Below are positions 43,891 through 52,952 of a stretch of DNA of 64,000 nucleotides, piece after piece. The DNA comes from an uncultured Blastocatellia bacterium (GTDB lineage Bacteria > Acidobacteriota > Blastocatellia > Chloracidobacteriales > Chloracidobacteriaceae). Numbering within the stretch: the first letter of the stretch is position 1; every line of letters starts with the position of its first letter. The translations under genes and the position numbers were made by a program. The notes below the pieces were generated by a model. It searched no databases, had not been told where the DNA came from, and was given only the letters and a program-made list of their open reading frames with translations. Location of the stretch: contig CALGZC010000004.1 of the NCBI GenBank assembly GCA_937934745.1, positions 104,015 to 168,014 of the forward strand, given 5' to 3'.

Positions 43891-45591
43891 ATGACCTCAC
43901 GTAAGCTACCCCCGGCACTCCAGGTTTCCCCGCCATCGGGAGCCTCCTTCGAGGTTTTGCTCAACGGGGTTCGTCTGACGATTGGGCGCTCGTCACGCAA
44001 CGACCTTTGTCTCAACGATCCGTTTGTGTCGCGCCTCCACGCGGAAATCCGCCGCGATGGGGAAGAGTTCGTCCTGCACGACAGCGGCAGCGCAAATGGC
44101 ACGTACCACAATGGGCAACGCATCGAATCCAGTGCCTTACTCCGGTTGGGGGATGTAATCCGCGTCGGTGAAACAGAACTCCGGGTCGCCGATGTCACCA
44201 CCTCCGCCTCCGGTGGGTATCCCACGCCACCGGCCTTTCGCTTTGCCAAGCGTGATCAGGCTGCTCCAACAGAGATGCTCAACCTTGAGCAGGCAACGCC
44301 GCTTGTACTCGATCTGCCGCCTGCCGCTCCGCTGATGATAACCCCGCTCCCCAAGAGCGAGTCGCAATCGCCGCGCAACTGGCTGGCACTACTCCGGCAG
44401 GTTTCGGAGACGCTCTTGGTCAATCAATCCTTAGAAGAAGCGCTGAATACGATTGTAAGCCTAGCCTGCACTGCCATTCCTGCCGAGCGCGCTTACCTAT
44501 GGCTCAGTGATAACCAGGGGCGACTCCAGACTCAGGCATACTGTGTCACTGAGTCGGCAGCGCATCGGGAAGTGACCTTGCCGTGGTTAGTCTATGAGCG
44601 TGTTGTGACGTGGCGAGCGCCTGTAATTGTTGCCGATACTCAGCAGGATGAGCAGATCAGGGGTGAGACTAGGGCTTTGTCCCTGCTGGCAGCCCCTCTC
44701 ATCGGCAGCAGTGAGGTGTTGGGCATCCTCTATCTGGACAGCCTCTGCACCCCAAATTGCTTTCACCAGGATGACCTTGAACTCCTGACCACCCTGGCCC
44801 GCGTCGCGGCCGTCAAGGTTGAAAACTCGCGCTTGCTTGAGGCGCGGCTGGAACATCGCCGCTTTGAGGATGAACTCAAGGTGGCCAGTGAAATCCAGCT
44901 TCGCCTGCATCCTGCCCACCCGCCACGCCTGGAAGGCTATGAGTTGGCCGGGCTGAGCTTTCCCTGCCGTGAGATTGGGGGTGACTACTACGACTTCATT
45001 CCGCGTGGCGACGGTAAACTCCTCATCGCCGTTGGCGATGTTGCAGGCAAGGGGATGGGAGCCGCCCTGATGATGTCGAGTGTCCATGCGGCGCTCCGCA
45101 CCCAGGCACAAACCGGTCGGTCGCTACCGGAACTGGTCGCTGCCGTCAATGACTACGTGGTTGAGAATTCGCCGGAGAACAAGTTCCTCACGCTCTTTTG
45201 CGCGGAATTAAATCCGATGACCGGGACGCTCCACTACACCAACGCCGGCCACGATCCAGCTGTCCTGGTGCGCGCTACCGGCGATTGTGTGATGTTGCCT
45301 GCCCAGGGGATTCCCCTGGGGATTATACCCGGCTTGATGCCGGATGTCGGGTATGAACAGCTTGGCTTTGGTGACGTACTCGTCATCTACACCGATGGCC
45401 TGACCGAAAGCCTGAATGAACAAGGTGCAATCTTCGGCTTGGAACGGCTGGTCGAAACACTTGTCAAGTATCGGGAACTCAGCGCCGTGCGCCTTCGGGA
45501 GCGGGTGGATGAGGCTATCGGCCGGTTTGTCGGACGCGCTTCCACTGCCGACGACTTGACGTTGGTGTTGCTTCGGCGGCGGCCTCAATAG
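43891..45591 (+). CDS. FHA-GAF-PP2C (SpoIIE/RsbU-type) phosphatase
   Basis: 566-aa cytoplasmic protein. N-terminal FHA domain (LTIGRSSRNDLCL, SRLHAEIRRDGEEF, DSGSANGTYHNG); GAF domain at about 165-320 (ALNTIVSLACTAIPAERAYLWL, then LLAAPLIGSSEVLGILYLDS); a short coiled linker (FEDELKVASEIQLRLHP); then a PP2C domain with the metal-binding Asp residues in CREIGGDYYDFIP and LIAVGDVAGKGMGAALMM, and DVLVIYTDGLTESLN and STADDLTLVLL. RsbU-type phosphatases usually dephosphorylate anti-sigma antagonist proteins; no STAS or HPK gene is in the cassette, so the substrate could be the neighbouring kinase or FHA partners. Last gene of the cassette. Confidence 0.93.
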   Translation: MTSRKLPPALQVSPPSGASFEVLLNGVRLTIGRSSRNDLCLNDPFVSRLHAEIRRDGEEFVLHDSGSANGTYHNGQRIESSALLRLGDVIRVGETELRVADVTTSASGGYPTPPAFRFAKRDQAAPTEMLNLEQATPLVLDLPPAAPLMITPLPKSESQSPRNWLALLRQVSETLLVNQSLEEALNTIVSLACTAIPAERAYLWLSDNQGRLQTQAYCVTESAAHREVTLPWLVYERVVTWRAPVIVADTQQDEQIRGETRALSLLAAPLIGSSEVLGILYLDSLCTPNCFHQDDLELLTTLARVAAVKVENSRLLEARLEHRRFEDELKVASEIQLRLHPAHPPRLEGYELAGLSFPCREIGGDYYDFIPRGDGKLLIAVGDVAGKGMGAALMMSSVHAALRTQAQTGRSLPELVAAVNDYVVENSPENKFLTLFCAELNPMTGTLHYTNAGHDPAVLVRATGDCVMLPAQGIPLGIIPGLMPDVGYEQLGFGDVLVIYTDGLTESLNEQGAIFGLERLVETLVKYRELSAVRLRERVDEAIGRFVGRASTADDLTLVLLRRRPQ

Positions 45592-45692
45592 GATTGTTCG
45601 CAGCTTGTTGGCGTTATGGGCGCGGGCCGTGTTGCTGTCGGCCGGCAGGCTTTCCGGGATGGGCAGTCCCGGCGACCGTCACCGCCAAGTGT

Positions 45693-47060
45693 TTACGGCG
45701 CATTCCTGGATAGATAACACAGAATGGCTTTCGCGGCCAGGCGTCCGCTGGCAGTGGCACCCTCCATGCTGTCAAAAAAGCGGTGGCCGCGTGTGAAACC
45801 GCCGGCAAGGAAGAAATTGGCAATCGGTGACACCTGCGCCGGACGGTAACGCTCAATCCCCGGCTTGGGGTGATAAACCGATTGCGGAATCCGTACGACA
45901 GATGACTTTACAACATTCAAGCGCGGCGCAACCGTCGGGTAGTATGCCTTCATCCGTTCCCAGACTACCGCGATGATCTCTGCATCACTCAAGTGGAACA
46001 GATCGCGCGCCGGGGCGACGACGGCTTCCAGGAGGGTGTTCCCACTTGCCGGGGCATAGCGTGGCGTCGTCAAGCGCATGTCGGCGTAAACCGGAGTGAG
46101 TCCGGCGCCGCCGAACAACAAATTGTCGCGCTCTGTCAGCCGTCCGTCCAACCATAACTGAACATTCATGACCGGAACACCCACAAAGTGGCGTAGGTCA
46201 GCAAAGTATGGATACTGTGCGCGCCAGACTTCCGGGATGAGCCGATTCATCTGGTGAACGGGCAGGGCACACAAATAGGCATCACCGGTGTGCAAGGTGT
46301 CATTGACGACAAAGCCTCGAACCTGTCCTGCTGCGTCTAGCTCAATGCGCTTGACCTTGGCTTTCACCTGGATGCGTCCGCCCGCGCGCTCGATGGCGCG
46401 CACCAGAGGTTGCGTGAGACATTCCTCCGGCGAACCCTCGAGAAAAGCCACTTGGAAGCCATCGTCCCGCCGCAGAAAGAGGCGGAAAACATTGAGCACG
46501 ACCTGCGCCGACAGCTCATCCGGCGGTAGAAATTTCAAGGCCAACGTCTGCGGCAGCAGCATGCCACCCAACAGGTTGTCCCCAAGCCCCTGCCGCCGGT
46601 GCCATTCAGCGTAACTGATGTCGTCCTGTGCATCCGCGTGGCGGCCGTCGCCGAACAACACCGGCAGCAGGGCGCGCCCATAGGCTAACTTTTCCGGCAG
46701 TGAGAACTGGTTGGCCGTGACAAGGTTCGGCAGTAAGTGCAACGGGAACGGCATCCCACGCCAGGAAACGATGTCGTAGGTGACACCACCCGGTAGGGTG
46801 AAATGGCAGACGGGCGCTTTCCACCGCAGATAGGTGTCTGCGCCAACCGCACGCATCAGGGTAAACAGCTCTTCGTAGCATCCAAAAAAAACGTGCAAAC
46901 CCGACTCGATCCAATCGCCATCGGCATCTTTCCAGGCGGAAACTTTGCCGCCAAGGATCTCGCGCGCCTCAAAGAGTTCGACCGCACAGCCGGCCTGCGT
47001 CAAGTCGTAGGCGGCTGCCAAACCTGCCAAGCCGCCACCTGCAATAAGAACTTTTTTCAT
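45693..47060 (-). CDS. crtP: Plant/cyanobacterial-type phytoene (or zeta-carotene) desaturase
   Basis: FAD-dependent carotenoid desaturase of 455 aa. The N-terminal motif MKKVLIAGGGLAGLAAAYDL is followed by FEAREILGGKVSAWKDADGDWIESGLHVFFG (in two blocks), which closely follows the CrtP/PDS consensus. Further matches are FLPPDELSAQVVLNVFRLFL, VAFLEGSPEECLTQP, VGVPVMNVQLWLDG and the C-terminal SPIANFFLAGGFTRGHRFFDSMEGA, all features of the plant-type branch rather than bacterial CrtI. CrtP makes zeta-carotene from phytoene; CrtQ, a paralog, acts next and cannot be excluded. Chlorobi and phototrophic acidobacteria use this CrtP/CrtQ route. No other carotenoid gene is adjacent; convergent with the PP2C gene. 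Confidence 0.8.
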   Translation of the reverse strand: MKKVLIAGGGLAGLAAAYDLTQAGCAVELFEAREILGGKVSAWKDADGDWIESGLHVFFGCYEELFTLMRAVGADTYLRWKAPVCHFTLPGGVTYDIVSWRGMPFPLHLLPNLVTANQFSLPEKLAYGRALLPVLFGDGRHADAQDDISYAEWHRRQGLGDNLLGGMLLPQTLALKFLPPDELSAQVVLNVFRLFLRRDDGFQVAFLEGSPEECLTQPLVRAIERAGGRIQVKAKVKRIELDAAGQVRGFVVNDTLHTGDAYLCALPVHQMNRLIPEVWRAQYPYFADLRHFVGVPVMNVQLWLDGRLTERDNLLFGGAGLTPVYADMRLTTPRYAPASGNTLLEAVVAPARDLFHLSDAEIIAVVWERMKAYYPTVAPRLNVVKSSVVRIPQSVYHPKPGIERYRPAQVSPIANFFLAGGFTRGHRFFDSMEGATASGRLAAKAILCYLSRNAP

Positions 47061-47093
47061 AACCGGTGAGGAAGTTGGGGGGGGTGGTAGGGG

Positions 47094-48533
47094 TCAGGGG
47101 GGTTCTGAGGAGTCTTCCGTGCGGGCGCTGCTTTCCCGAAACATGCTCGCCGTATGCCGAATCTTATGCTTGTCCAGCAGGTGGCGCAGGCTGCGCACCG
47201 ACATATTGAGTAGTTCTGCCGCTTTGGTTTGATTGCCGCGCGTTCGGCGCAGTGATTGCAGAATGTAGGACTTCTCAATCTCCATGAGAAAGTTCTCCAG
47301 GTGAATGCCTTGCTCCGGTAGTTCAAAAGCAGAAGCGGTGCGGACCGGATCATACCGCAGGACACTTTCCGGTAGGCGCTCCGGCTGGATTTCATGGGTT
47401 GGCTCAAGGGCAACTGCCCGTTCAATTAAGTTTTCCAGCTCACGCACATTGCCCGGAAATGAGTAGTTTTCCAGGTGCTTGAGGGCGGCTTCTGAAATCG
47501 AAGTCACCGGGGGAATACGATGTTGGCCGTACTTTTTGAGAAAATGCATGGCCAAATCACGGATGTCTTCCCGTCGCTCGCGCAGCGGCGGAACGGCAAT
47601 GGGGATGACATTCACTCGAAAATACAGATCTTTGCGAAAGGTGCCGGCTTCAACCATTTGCGACAGGTCGCGGTTGGTCGCCGCAACTACCCGCACATCC
47701 ACCGGGATTTCCTCTGTGCCGCCGACCCGCCGAATGGAGCGTTCCTGGAGGGCGCGCAACAGTTTGACCTGCATCCCAGGGCTCATTTCACCGATTTCGT
47801 CCAGGAAGAGCGTCCCCCCGTCGGCCGCCTCAAAGAGGCCCTTTTTGTTGGTGGTGGCGCCGGTAAACGCCCCCTTCATATAGCCGAAAAGTTCGGATTC
47901 CAGAAGAGTTTCTGTGAATGCGCCGCAATTGATTGAAACAAACGGCCGGTCACTACGCAGACTACAGGCGTGAATGCCACGCGCTACCAACTCTTTGCCT
48001 GTGCCAGATTCCCCGGTGATGAGCACGGTGCTGTTTGTCCCGGCAATGGTTTGAATGAGCCGAAGCACCTCCTGCATCGGGCGGCTGCGCCCGATGATGT
48101 TCTCCAAGCGGGTCCGGTCGCCTAGCTCACGCTTGAGTAGGGCGACTTCGCGCCGCAAGAGGCTTTTCTCATAGGCGTTTTTGACAATGAGTTTGAGTTC
48201 ATCAATGTCGAAGGGCTTTTGAATAAAGTCATCGGCACCCAGTTTGAATGCTTCCCGCGCCTGTTCCACCGTACCGTGTGCCGTCATGAGAATGACGACC
48301 GTCTCCGGGGAGAGTTGGCGGCATTCATGGAGGAGTTCTGTGCCTGAAAGACGCGGCATCCGTACATCGGACAGTACAATGTCAAACACCTTACTCCGCA
48401 GAGCCTCCAGGGCTTGGGCCCCGTTTTCGGCGATGAACGTCCGATAGCCTGCTCGGCGGAAGACGTGATCGAGAAGTTCACGCATACTCAACTCGTCATC
48501 TACGATGAGAATTGTCGGGACACGGTCGGCCAT
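47094..48533 (-). CDS. NtrC-family sigma54-dependent response regulator
   Basis: 479-aa two-component regulator with receiver, AAA+ and Fis-type DNA-binding domains. Receiver: [14 protein letters not shown], phospho-acceptor Asp56 in [13 protein letters not shown], and the Lys in [12 protein letters not shown]+: Walker A GESGTGKE, the sigma54-contact loop GAFTGA, Walker [10 protein letters not shown], and the R-finger region. C-terminal helix-turn-helix: [35 protein letters not shown] 48533 follows AAGGA by about 7 bases; the frame is open further upstream with no homology. The cognate histidine kinase is not adjacent. It is followed closely (33 bases) by the crtP-like gene, which may be cotranscribed. 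Confidence 0.95.
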   Translation of the reverse strand: MADRVPTILIVDDELSMRELLDHVFRRAGYRTFIAENGAQALEALRSKVFDIVLSDVRMPRLSGTELLHECRQLSPETVVILMTAHGTVEQAREAFKLGADDFIQKPFDIDELKLIVKNAYEKSLLRREVALLKRELGDRTRLENIIGRSRPMQEVLRLIQTIAGTNSTVLITGESGTGKELVARGIHACSLRSDRPFVSINCGAFTETLLESELFGYMKGAFTGATTNKKGLFEAADGGTLFLDEIGEMSPGMQVKLLRALQERSIRRVGGTEEIPVDVRVVAATNRDLSQMVEAGTFRKDLYFRVNVIPIAVPPLRERREDIRDLAMHFLKKYGQHRIPPVTSISEAALKHLENYSFPGNVRELENLIERAVALEPTHEIQPERLPESVLRYDPVRTASAFELPEQGIHLENFLMEIEKSYILQSLRRTRGNQTKAAELLNMSVRSLRHLLDKHKIRHTASMFRESSARTEDSSEPP

Positions 48534-48825
48534 AACGTCCTTGAACCCCACACATGTAGATCGGTTGCTCTGCTTTGGGAGCGGTGGCAAAAGTCCGTAA
48601 GACAGAACAGCAAGAGCCGCCTAGGGTTTTCAAACCAAGGCATGCATGGTAGTGTCTCTAACAGTTGTCGTCCAAGGAAATCTCCAAACAACGCGTGGAC
48701 AAAAGCTGGACGACGCCGACTTCTTCTCTGCTGCCACGCTCGCGCTGGCCGTCCTACTCAGGTATTGATCGTCTCGCCGCGCAGCGTGTGCCAGCGAGAG
48801 ATGCCATGGAGGCACAAGGTAGAGC

Positions 48826-49383
48826 ATGATCGATACACAGCAGGTTCGTCAGTCGTTGCTGCAGGACCGGGCCGTCGTGGATGCGATTCGTCGTCGCGCG
48901 CATCAGATTTCGCTTGAACGTGGCTACAGTACGCCGCAGCATATGGCAGACGACTGGTTTCGTGCAGAAAATGAAGTACTCGGCAAACTCATAGAGGAAG
49001 AAATCAAACGTCGCCAAAAAATGAGCGCTGCGATCAGCGAAGGCGCAATGGCAGAGGAAGCAATTCCAGACGTGACGTTGCCGCCGGCTCTGGCACGCCG
49101 GTTAGCTGCTCAGTCTGCTCCTGCGCCGGCGAAGAAATCCACCACGCGCCGCAGGAAAGCCGTGGCGGAGACAACTGCCGGCGACGCTACCCTGACCTTA
49201 CCCCCAACGACGCTGACGACCGAGCTGGCTGACGACAAGGTGAAGCGATCCCGAAAAGCCAAGTCCAAGTCGGTCACGTCCATTGCCGAAGTGCCGCCTG
49301 CCTCAGATACCGACGCTGTGCGTGCTGCTCCAGCAAAGGATCAGGCTACAACCAAGACATCACGAAAAAAAACGTCTCAGTAG
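48826..49383 (+). CDS. DUF2934-like protein with basic tail
   Basis: 185-aa cytoplasmic protein of unknown role. The N-terminal 50 residues carry a DUF2934-like helical unit (DAIRRRAHQISLERGYSTPQ, then HMADDWFRAENEVLGKLIEEE). The rest is low complexity, rich in Ala, Pro, Thr, Lys and Arg (for example KKSTTRRRKAVAETT, RSRKAKSKSVTS, KTSRKKTSQ). Such tails suggest nucleic-acid contact, but this is a guess. Only a weak AGGTAGAGC-like purine stretch precedes ATG 48826. The nearest downstream gene is the membrane PP2C phosphatase, with a hairpin in between. Confidence 0.68.
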   Translation: MIDTQQVRQSLLQDRAVVDAIRRRAHQISLERGYSTPQHMADDWFRAENEVLGKLIEEEIKRRQKMSAAISEGAMAEEAIPDVTLPPALARRLAAQSAPAPAKKSTTRRRKAVAETTAGDATLTLPPTTLTTELADDKVKRSRKAKSKSVTSIAEVPPASDTDAVRAAPAKDQATTKTSRKKTSQ

Positions 49384-49419
49384 GAAGAAACGTCCCTGTG
49401 GGTGGATGAGGCCCCGTTG

Positions 49420-49451
49420 GTCCTGCTACAACCGGCCCGATATAGCAGGAC
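49420..49451. terminator. Hairpin between the DUF2934 and PP2C genes
   Basis: GTCCTGCTA (49420-49428) is an exact reverse complement of TAGCAGGAC (49443-49451), with a 14-base loop. It stands 37 bases after the DUF2934-type stop. No U-run follows on the plus strand, so it is only a candidate terminator or processing site. Confidence 0.4.
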
Positions 49452-49521
49452 AAACGCGGCTTTCGCAGGACTACCCTAGAGAAGTGGTGTCGCCACCAAG
49501 CTGTGGAAAGTAGCTTGCCGG

Positions 49522-52095
49522 ATGCTTGCTTCAACCAGCCGGTTGCCGTTTCTGCCGCAGGCCAGCATTGCGTTCACCGCCTTCATCGGCTTGGTGTGCG
49601 GTCTCGTCCTAACCGGCCAAGTCCTCCCCGACCTGACGTTACCCGACGAGCTTGATCGGGCGACCAACACCCGTCTGGCGCATGACCTCTTTGCGCATCA
49701 AACCGGCCAGCCACCGCCGGGTAGCCTGACACTTCGGTTGCTTCAGGTTGATGCAACTGCGTTGACCATATTGCGCCGAAGCCACGCCGACACCGACGCA
49801 CGTCGCCTCGCTCGGCAAGCCCATTTGCCCTTAGTCGTTGACTACATTGTTTGGTGGGAGGCCGACGGCAGGCTGGCTGCCTACATCGGCTTGACTGGAA
49901 CGGGCGAACTGGTCAGCTATCTCAACGCTGAAGTGCCGGTGACGACCTTTGAGCCGCTACCGGAAACGGCCGTAGCACGAGCGCGCGACTTTCTCAACAG
50001 CAACCCCTGTGTTGGTGTGGCTTCACTGGGTGTTCCCGAGGTTGAACGTGTCCCTGGACAAACGGAGACGGAGGTGCGCTGGCAGCAGCCGGTGGCGGAA
50101 TCACCAACGCTGACGCGCGTTATCATTGTTCGGCTGCGTGGAGAAACCGTCTGGTACTTCCAAGACCGTCTGCAACCGACTGCGCCCGACGACTGGATTC
50201 GCCCGCTTGACCTGATCACGGTGCTGCCACTCCTGGGGCTGCCGCTCAAGATCGGCTTGTTAGGAGCGGCGTTGGTCTATCTTCTCAAGACTACCCGTCG
50301 CCACGCGATTCTGTGGCAGGTTCCCACGACGACCACGGCTGTAGTGGGCGTGAGTTGTTTGCTGACACTGCTGCTGTCACTGCCGTACGGCCTCAAACTG
50401 GTGGTGTTCAACGACCCGATAGAGGACAGCAACCCACTGCGGCTGTTAGACTTACAGAAACCATACTTCCTGCTGTTGACTATCGGCAGCTACATTGCCT
50501 GGGGAGGAGTGACGGTTTTCCTGCCGGTGGTCGCGGTGGTGTGGGTGGTATGCGCTGCACTCAGGCATATTGAGTACGAATCCCAGCGTCCGTATACCGA
50601 GTTTTTTCGTTCGGTGATGCTCTTGCGGCGTGTACCGTATGCCACGGCACTGGAGCGAAGTCTCGTCGGGGGCAGCGTCGGTTGGGTGCTGCTGGGCTTG
50701 ACCGGCGTGTTTCTTTGGCTCGCTACCGGTCGCAACAAAACAATCGCGACAACCGGCGAGCCGTTGACCCTGTTTCTCGATGCCTGGTTACCGGGGCTGC
50801 TGGTGTTTGGGAGTCTGGTGTGGAGTACCCTTGAATACGGCATTGTCTTCATTGCTTTTGTCTGGCTTGCCTTGGCGAATTGGTTACGTCTCCCACCCCG
50901 TTTAGCCTGGATTGTGGCGGCGCTATGCGGCGGCCTGGGGTTCAGTCTAGGGAATGGCGATCCACTCGCCATCTGGACGGCGCAACTGATTGACGATCCT
51001 TGGCTCTGGGGACGGAACATCGGACTGGCGTTGGTGGCGGTGGCAACGTTCGAGCGTTTCGGCCTCTGGGCAACATTTTGCGCCCTCTGGGTGTACCAGG
51101 CGACCAGCTTGGCGATCATCGCGGCCGTTTATCCCGGGGTGGGCTTTTCACCCTGGTTGCCTACGTTGTTGGTGATGCTTCCGTTTACGGTCATCGCCTT
51201 GGCTTGGCGACGGCCGGAAAGCGAGCGCGATGTCCGTCCAATGCTCCTTGATCGCGTCGCTGAGGAACAGCGTCAAGCGCGCCAACTCGCCGTGGCAGCA
51301 CGTATTCAGGCTTCTTTCCTGCCTGCGGATGTCCCCCACTGTGAAGGTTGGGACATTGCCGCCGCCACGTTGCCGGCGCGTGAGGTTGGTGGGGACTTCT
51401 ACGACTTTTTTCAGAGGCCGGGCAAAACACTAGACATCTTTGTGGGCGACGTGTCGGGGAAGAGTGTCTCTGGCGCTCTATTCACAGTCGTAGCCATCAC
51501 GGCGTTTCGGAGCGAAGCCGAGGAAGAGCAGCTCGGTTGCGCGGCGATGCTGTCTCGTCTCAACACCCTGCTGTATCCCGATATGAAACGGGTTCGCATG
51601 TTTGTGGCGGCGACTTACGTCCGGCTTGATCTGGTTGGCGGCCACTTGACGGTGGCGAATGCCGGACTACCTACCCCAGCTTACCGGCGGTGTGGCGCTT
51701 TGTCTGGAGTATCCAACGTCACGTTTCTGGAGATCGGTGGTCTCCCCCTGGGGAGCTTTCGCCACACGGCCTACAATGAACTGCACGCCGTCCTGCACAA
51801 TGAAAGCCGAGATTGTTTGGTGCTCACCAGCGATGGGGTCGTGGAGGCCATCAATGAGAAAGGCGAGTCCTACGGTTACGAAGCCCTGGCGGCCGTCATT
51901 GACCGTCAGGCCGACCACGGAGCACAAGCCATATGCGAAGCCATTCTGGCCGATGTCAAGCGCCACATGGGCGATGCCGAGCAATCGGATGACATGACAG
52001 TGCTGGTCATCCAGCGCCGTCCATCAAGGGCCGTGCCGAAAAATGGGCCGGCTCACACCACATCGCGCAGCGCATCTTCGAGTACCGGGAATTGA
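49522..52095 (+). CDS. Membrane PP2C (SpoIIE/RsbU-type) phosphatase
   Basis: 857-aa protein. One N-terminal helix (ASIAFTAFIGLVCGLVLTG) is followed by an extracytoplasmic region of about 200 residues, then some ten hydrophobic segments (such as ITVLPLLGLPLKIGLLGAAL and VVGVSCLLTLLLSLPYGL). A cytoplasmic linker (RVAEEQRQARQLAVAARIQASFLP) leads to a C-terminal PP2C domain with the metal ligands in AREVGGDFYDFF and IFVGDVSGKSVSGAL, plus CLVLTSDGVVEAIN and SDDMTVLVI. It resembles acidobacterial serine phosphatases of the RsbU family with large membrane sensors; the signal and substrate are unknown. The 3' end overlaps the convergent epimerase gene by 43 bases, so the last 15 residues are encoded on both strands. 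Confidence 0.9.
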   Translation: MLASTSRLPFLPQASIAFTAFIGLVCGLVLTGQVLPDLTLPDELDRATNTRLAHDLFAHQTGQPPPGSLTLRLLQVDATALTILRRSHADTDARRLARQAHLPLVVDYIVWWEADGRLAAYIGLTGTGELVSYLNAEVPVTTFEPLPETAVARARDFLNSNPCVGVASLGVPEVERVPGQTETEVRWQQPVAESPTLTRVIIVRLRGETVWYFQDRLQPTAPDDWIRPLDLITVLPLLGLPLKIGLLGAALVYLLKTTRRHAILWQVPTTTTAVVGVSCLLTLLLSLPYGLKLVVFNDPIEDSNPLRLLDLQKPYFLLLTIGSYIAWGGVTVFLPVVAVVWVVCAALRHIEYESQRPYTEFFRSVMLLRRVPYATALERSLVGGSVGWVLLGLTGVFLWLATGRNKTIATTGEPLTLFLDAWLPGLLVFGSLVWSTLEYGIVFIAFVWLALANWLRLPPRLAWIVAALCGGLGFSLGNGDPLAIWTAQLIDDPWLWGRNIGLALVAVATFERFGLWATFCALWVYQATSLAIIAAVYPGVGFSPWLPTLLVMLPFTVIALAWRRPESERDVRPMLLDRVAEEQRQARQLAVAARIQASFLPADVPHCEGWDIAAATLPAREVGGDFYDFFQRPGKTLDIFVGDVSGKSVSGALFTVVAITAFRSEAEEEQLGCAAMLSRLNTLLYPDMKRVRMFVAATYVRLDLVGGHLTVANAGLPTPAYRRCGALSGVSNVTFLEIGGLPLGSFRHTAYNELHAVLHNESRDCLVLTSDGVVEAINEKGESYGYEALAAVIDRQADHGAQAICEAILADVKRHMGDAEQSDDMTVLVIQRRPSRAVPKNGPAHTTSRSASSSTGN

Positions 52096-52952
52096 AACTG
52101 GTATCCCTGCTGGAGCGCCGCTTTGGGAAGCACACGCTGCCCGTCCAGAACCACCTGTGCCGATTCCCCCAGTACGAGATTGAGGGCAAACGCCGGAGCC
52201 GGTAAAAATGCCGGGCGGTTGAGCACCTTGCCAAGCGTAGCGGCGAAATCCTTCATACGCACCGGGTTAGGTGCGACGGCGTTAACCGGACCGCGAACTG
52301 TCTCGGATACCAGCGCCCACTGGATTAAGCCGACCACATCGGCGATGTGAATCCATGAAAACCACTGTGTCCCGCTCCCCAGCGGCCCCCCAAGGCCTAA
52401 CTTGAACACCGGCAACATTCGCGCCAATGCGCCGCCATCCCGTCCGAGGACAACACCAATCCGCAACAGCACGGTGCGAACGCCATGGCTCTCGGCGACT
52501 TTGGCAGTGTCTTCCCATTCTTGGCAAAGTCGGCCTAGAAAGTCGGCTGCGGGCGGAGCGGTTTCATCCAACTCGGTTTCCTGATTTTTAGGGTAGAGCC
52601 CAATTGCAGAAGCCGATATGAGTACCTTGGGCTTTTGTTTAGCCTGCGCAATCGCGCCTACCAAATTGTAGGTTGTCACGACACGACTATCGCGGAGGAC
52701 TTTTTTCTGCTCCGGCGTCCACCGTTTGCCGACAATTGGCTCGCCGACCAAATTGACCAGACCGAACGCCCCATCCACCTCCTTTTGCCAGTCGTCGGCT
52801 TCTAGGGGATCGCCCAGCACCCAGCGGACGCCACTGGAGGTATCACGTACCTTCCGCGAGAGCGCCACAACGTCATACCCTTCCAGCTTGAGCGCCGGAA
52901 GCAGAGACTGCCCGATAAAACCACTTGCACCGGTAATAAAAAGCTTTTTCAT
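52053..52952 (-). CDS. TIGR01777-family SDR epimerase (SDR39U1-like)
   Basis: Cytoplasmic NAD(P)-binding protein of 299 aa. Signatures: N-terminal MKKLFITGASGFIGQSLLP, VALSRKVRDTS, FGLVNLVGEPIVGKRWTPEQKK, DETAPPAADFLGRLCQEWE, then PVFKLGLGGPLGSGTQWFSWIH and the C-terminal LGESAQVVLDGQRVLPKAALQQGY, which together define the TIGR01777 group. The substrate is unknown. The GTG directly before ATG 52952 is also in frame; no clear ribosome binding site is seen. It lies 476 bases downstream of the M28 peptidase on the same strand, and that spacer contains the cloverleaf element. Its 3' end overlaps the PP2C gene on the opposite strand. Confidence 0.92.
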   Translation of the reverse strand: MKKLFITGASGFIGQSLLPALKLEGYDVVALSRKVRDTSSGVRWVLGDPLEADDWQKEVDGAFGLVNLVGEPIVGKRWTPEQKKVLRDSRVVTTYNLVGAIAQAKQKPKVLISASAIGLYPKNQETELDETAPPAADFLGRLCQEWEDTAKVAESHGVRTVLLRIGVVLGRDGGALARMLPVFKLGLGGPLGSGTQWFSWIHIADVVGLIQWALVSETVRGPVNAVAPNPVRMKDFAATLGKVLNRPAFLPAPAFALNLVLGESAQVVLDGQRVLPKAALQQGYQFQFPVLEDALRDVV

